Shown here in pieces: positions 61,436 to 64,000 of a stretch of DNA of 64,000 bases. Source of the stretch: Microvirga antarctica (lineage in GTDB: Bacteria > Pseudomonadota > Alphaproteobacteria > Rhizobiales > Beijerinckiaceae); the NCBI RefSeq assembly GCF_017921815.1, contig NZ_JAGEMM010000005.1, forward strand, positions 248,001 to 312,000, read 5' to 3'. The number at the start of each line of letters is the position of its first letter. The first letter of the stretch is position 1. The translations under genes were made by a program, and so were the position numbers. The notes under the pieces were generated by a model, which worked only from the letters and a program-made list of their open reading frames with translations, made no database searches and had not been told where the DNA came from.

Positions 61436-64000
61436 ATGCACGGCTCGATCGCCACTCCTGCGCCCCGTCCCCGGCGCGTGCCCGCCACGCCCCTGATCGT
61501 GCGCCTCGCCTTGCGCGAAATGCGCGGCGGCCTGCGTGGGTTCGGGATTTTTCTCGCCTGCATCGCGCTGGGCGTCGCAGCGATTGCGGGCGTGTCGTCC
61601 CTGTCGCGCTCTCTCACCGAGGGGATCGGGCGCGAGGGCCGTCGTATCCTCGGCGGCGACATGGCGTTCTCCCTCCTGCAACGGGAGGCGAGCCCGGCCG
61701 AGCGGGCGTTTCTCGACGGCAAGGGCCAGGTCGGCACGGTCGCGGGCCTGCGCGCCATGGCGATCGCCGGCGACAAGGGCTCCGCTTTGGTCGAGGTCAA
61801 GGCGGTCGATGGGTCCTATCCGGCGGTGGGCGTCCTCGAGACTGAGCCCCAGCTGCCGCCGGCCGATCTGTTGGCTTTTCGCAATGGCGCCTATGGGGCG
61901 GCGGCCGATCCGGTGCTTCTGGCGCGCCTCGACCTCAAGGTCGGCGACCGGGTCAGTGTCGGCGACGCGACCGTCGAATTGCGCGCGGCGCTCACCTCCG
62001 AGCCCGACAAGATCGCCAGCGGCATCGGCCTCGGGCCCCGCCTGCTGATGTCTCAGGATGGGCTTGCGGCGACCGGCCTCGTGCAGCCGGGAAGCCTCGT
62101 GCGCTGGACCTACCGGGTCCTGCTGCCGCCGGCTCTCGCCACCGACGAGGGCCTCGCCCGGGTCGAGGCCGAGGCCGACCGCGTCCTGCCGGAAGCCGGC
62201 TGGAACATCCGCACCCGGGTCAATGCCGACCCGCGATTTGCCAAGAATATCGAGCGTTTCACGCAGTTCCTGACCCTGGTCGGTCTCACGGCCCTGCTCG
62301 TCGGCGGCGTCGGCGTCGCCAATGCGGTGCGCGGATTCGTCGATCGCAAGCGCGCCTCGATCGCAACCCTGAAGAGCCTCGGGGCGCCCGGCGGTCAGGT
62401 GGTTGCCCTCTACCTGACGCAGGTCATGGCGATTGCCTTTGTGGGCATCGTGATCGGTCTCGCCGTGGGGGCCGCCCTGCCGTTTGCGGTCACGGCCCTG
62501 TTCGGACATCTCCTGCCGATTCCCATCGCGCCGACGCTGGCCTGGAGCGAGTTGGGGATCGCGCTTCTTTACGGCCTTCTGACAGCGCTCGCCTTCGCGC
62601 TCGCGCCGCTCGGTCGCGCCCACGACATTCCAGTCTCGGGCCTGTTTCGGGACCAGATCGAGCCTGGCCGCGCCTGGCCGCGCGCCCGTTATCTGGTGGC
62701 GCTCGCCCTGTCGGTCGGGGCCCTGGTGGGCCTTGCGGTGTTTGCCGCCTACGATCGCCGCATCGCCCTGATGTTCGTCGGCGCGGCGGTTGCCTCTTTC
62801 GTGCTGCTGCGGCTGGTGGCGCTCGCCATCATGGCGATTGCCCGCAGGTTGCCGCGCCCGCGCAGCACCGGGCCCCGGCTGGCGCTCGCCAACGTGCACC
62901 GGCCGGGGGCGCTGACCCCTTCGCTGGTTCTCTCGCTCGGTCTCGGCATCACCCTGCTGGTCACCCTGGCGGTGATCGATTCCAACCTCACCCGCCAGCT
63001 CCAGCAGACATTGCCGGAGAAGGCGCCGAGTTTCTTCTTCCTCGACATCCCCAATGCGCGGGCTGACGACTTCACGGCGTTCCTGAAACAGGCCGCGCCG
63101 GACGCCCATGTGGACCGCGTCCCGATGATGCGGGGCCGGCTCGTCACCCTCAAGGGCGTTCCGGTGGCCGAGATCAAGGCCAATGAGGAGGTCTCCTGGG
63201 TGCTCGATGGCGATCGTGGGATCACCTACGCGGCGGGCATGCCGGAAGGCTCCAAACTCATCGCCGGCGCGTGGTGGCCCGCGGATTATCGCGGCAAGCC
63301 GCTGGTGTCCTTCGAGGCGAAGGTCGCCGAGGGCCTGGGCCTGGCGGTGGGCGACGACATCACGGTCAATGTGCTGGGCCGCAACATCACGGCCACCATC
63401 GCCAATCTGCGCCAGGTGGAATGGCGCTCGCTCGGCATCAATTTCGTCATGGTGTTCTCGCCCAATGCCTTCGCGGGCGCGCCCCACACGCATCTCGCCA
63501 CCGTGGCGTTTCCCGACGGCTCGGATGCGGCGACAGATGCACGCATCCTGCGCGCGGCGGCGCAGAGCTTCCCGATGGTCACCAGCGTGCGGGTGAAGGA
63601 CGCGCTGGAGGCCGTCAACGACGTGGTGTCGCAACTGGTCATGGCGATCCGGGGCGCGAGCTCGATCGCGCTGGTGGCGAGCCTTCTCGTTCTTGCCGGC
63701 GCGCTTGCTGCCGGTCACCGGGCGCGGCTTTATGATGCGGTGGTGCTGAAGACGCTGGGGGCCACGCGGGCCAGACTGCTATCCGCCTATGCGCTGGAAT
63801 ACGGAATCCTCGGGATTGCCAGCGCCGTGTTCGGCCTGCTGGCGGGGACGCTCGCGGCCTTTCTGATCATTACCCAGGTGATGAACCTCACCTTCGCGAT
63901 GGATCTGTCGGGCGCCTTGTTGGCAGCGGCGCTCGCGGTGATTGTCACCGTTGTTCTGGGACTGGCCGGGACCTGGCGAATCCTGAGTCAAAAGCCGGCG
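61436..64000 (+). CDS. ybbP: ABC transporter permease YbbP (FtsX/MacB fold), partial
   Basis: The frame is open from the ATG at 61436 to the window edge (855 codons, no stop), so only the extreme C-terminus is missing. The N-terminal segment LREMRGGLRGFGIFLACIALGVAAIAGVSSL is followed by a periplasmic domain, three transmembrane segments (about 270-400; FLTLVGLTALLVGGVGVANAVRGF), two more around 430-475, a second periplasmic domain and final segments. Such long duplicated FtsX-domain permeases are the YbbP type. It partners the ATPase encoded just upstream. Confidence 0.95.
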   Translation, partial: MHGSIATPAPRPRRVPATPLIVRLALREMRGGLRGFGIFLACIALGVAAIAGVSSLSRSLTEGIGREGRRILGGDMAFSLLQREASPAERAFLDGKGQVGTVAGLRAMAIAGDKGSALVEVKAVDGSYPAVGVLETEPQLPPADLLAFRNGAYGAAADPVLLARLDLKVGDRVSVGDATVELRAALTSEPDKIASGIGLGPRLLMSQDGLAATGLVQPGSLVRWTYRVLLPPALATDEGLARVEAEADRVLPEAGWNIRTRVNADPRFAKNIERFTQFLTLVGLTALLVGGVGVANAVRGFVDRKRASIATLKSLGAPGGQVVALYLTQVMAIAFVGIVIGLAVGAALPFAVTALFGHLLPIPIAPTLAWSELGIALLYGLLTALAFALAPLGRAHDIPVSGLFRDQIEPGRAWPRARYLVALALSVGALVGLAVFAAYDRRIALMFVGAAVASFVLLRLVALAIMAIARRLPRPRSTGPRLALANVHRPGALTPSLVLSLGLGITLLVTLAVIDSNLTRQLQQTLPEKAPSFFFLDIPNARADDFTAFLKQAAPDAHVDRVPMMRGRLVTLKGVPVAEIKANEEVSWVLDGDRGITYAAGMPEGSKLIAGAWWPADYRGKPLVSFEAKVAEGLGLAVGDDITVNVLGRNITATIANLRQVEWRSLGINFVMVFSPNAFAGAPHTHLATVAFPDGSDAATDARILRAAAQSFPMVTSVRVKDALEAVNDVVSQLVMAIRGASSIALVASLLVLAGALAAGHRARLYDAVVLKTLGATRARLLSAYALEYGILGIASAVFGLLAGTLAAFLIITQVMNLTFAMDLSGALLAAALAVIVTVVLGLAGTWRILSQKPA

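Noticed and set aside
60569..63718. A 1049-codon open frame on the minus strand opposite ybbA and ybbP
   Set aside because: Antisense shadow of two clear ABC genes; composition is Arg/His/Gln-rich and no motif is seen.

Overview
The window is GC-rich, gene-dense chromosomal DNA of an alphaproteobacterium. I place it in the order Hyphomicrobiales (Rhizobiales). The strongest evidence is a rhizobial-type set of genes for the very-long-chain fatty acid of lipid A: acpXL, fabZXL, two ketosynthases, an alcohol dehydrogenase and lpxXL. An IalB-family protein, a YkvA/DUF1232 protein, two palindromic intergenic elements of a kind common in this order and the leuD/leuB/asd neighbourhood agree with this. 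The genus cannot be decided from the sequence alone. No plasmid, prophage, insertion sequence or CRISPR array was seen.

Layout. 0-7.3 kb: amino-acid biosynthesis (leuD, leuB, asd) interspersed with a lytic transglycosylase, a sulfite-oxidase-type molybdoenzyme and two hypothetical genes. 7.3-13.4 kb: one 2029-residue RTX protein with seven 81-residue repeats and five Calx-beta repeats, likely exported by a type I system that is not in the window. 13.6-17.7 kb: leftward housekeeping genes (beta-carbonic anhydrase, threonine dehydratase-like enzyme, Trm112-like protein, LON-domain protein, thioredoxin-TPR protein, YbaK-type deacylase). 18 kb: tRNA-Gly(GCC) followed by three tandem hairpins. 18.3-22.6 kb: a type III polyketide synthase with an ICMT-type methyltransferase, a DUF72 protein and an MsbA-like ABC exporter. 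23.6-33.2 kb: the lipid A long-acyl cluster, which here also holds a FabG-type reductase, a zinc-ribbon metallo-beta-lactamase-fold protein and two divergent glycosyltransferases. One of its two ketosynthases has lost the catalytic Cys and one His and looks like a chain-length-factor subunit. 33.2-40.6 kb: envelope and housekeeping genes (DUF1223, TPM/YgcG/LemA, LysE family, rlmN, ialB) and a candidate small RNA on the minus strand. 40.7-45.3 kb: SDR, orphan pxpA, FAD-linked oxidase, aldehyde dehydrogenase. 45.6-56.2 kb: a catabolic island with an MFS carrier, a polyamine-type ABC importer, three amidohydrolases and a GntR regulator. 56.4-64 kb: YeiH-type exporter, histidine phosphatase, ThpR, aldo-keto reductase and the tesA/ybbA/ybbP group, with ybbP cut by the window edge.

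Working together. The 23.6-33.2 kb genes should build a long hydroxylated acyl chain on AcpXL and transfer it to lipid A. In the catabolic island the solute-binding protein gene is about 9 kb from the genes for its presumed ATPase and permeases. Both transcription units carry the same bipartite sequence, ATATATGAT, 13 bases, CATATTTT, at a similar distance upstream. This suggests one regulon, probably under the GntR protein encoded in the same operon. The substrate is unknown.
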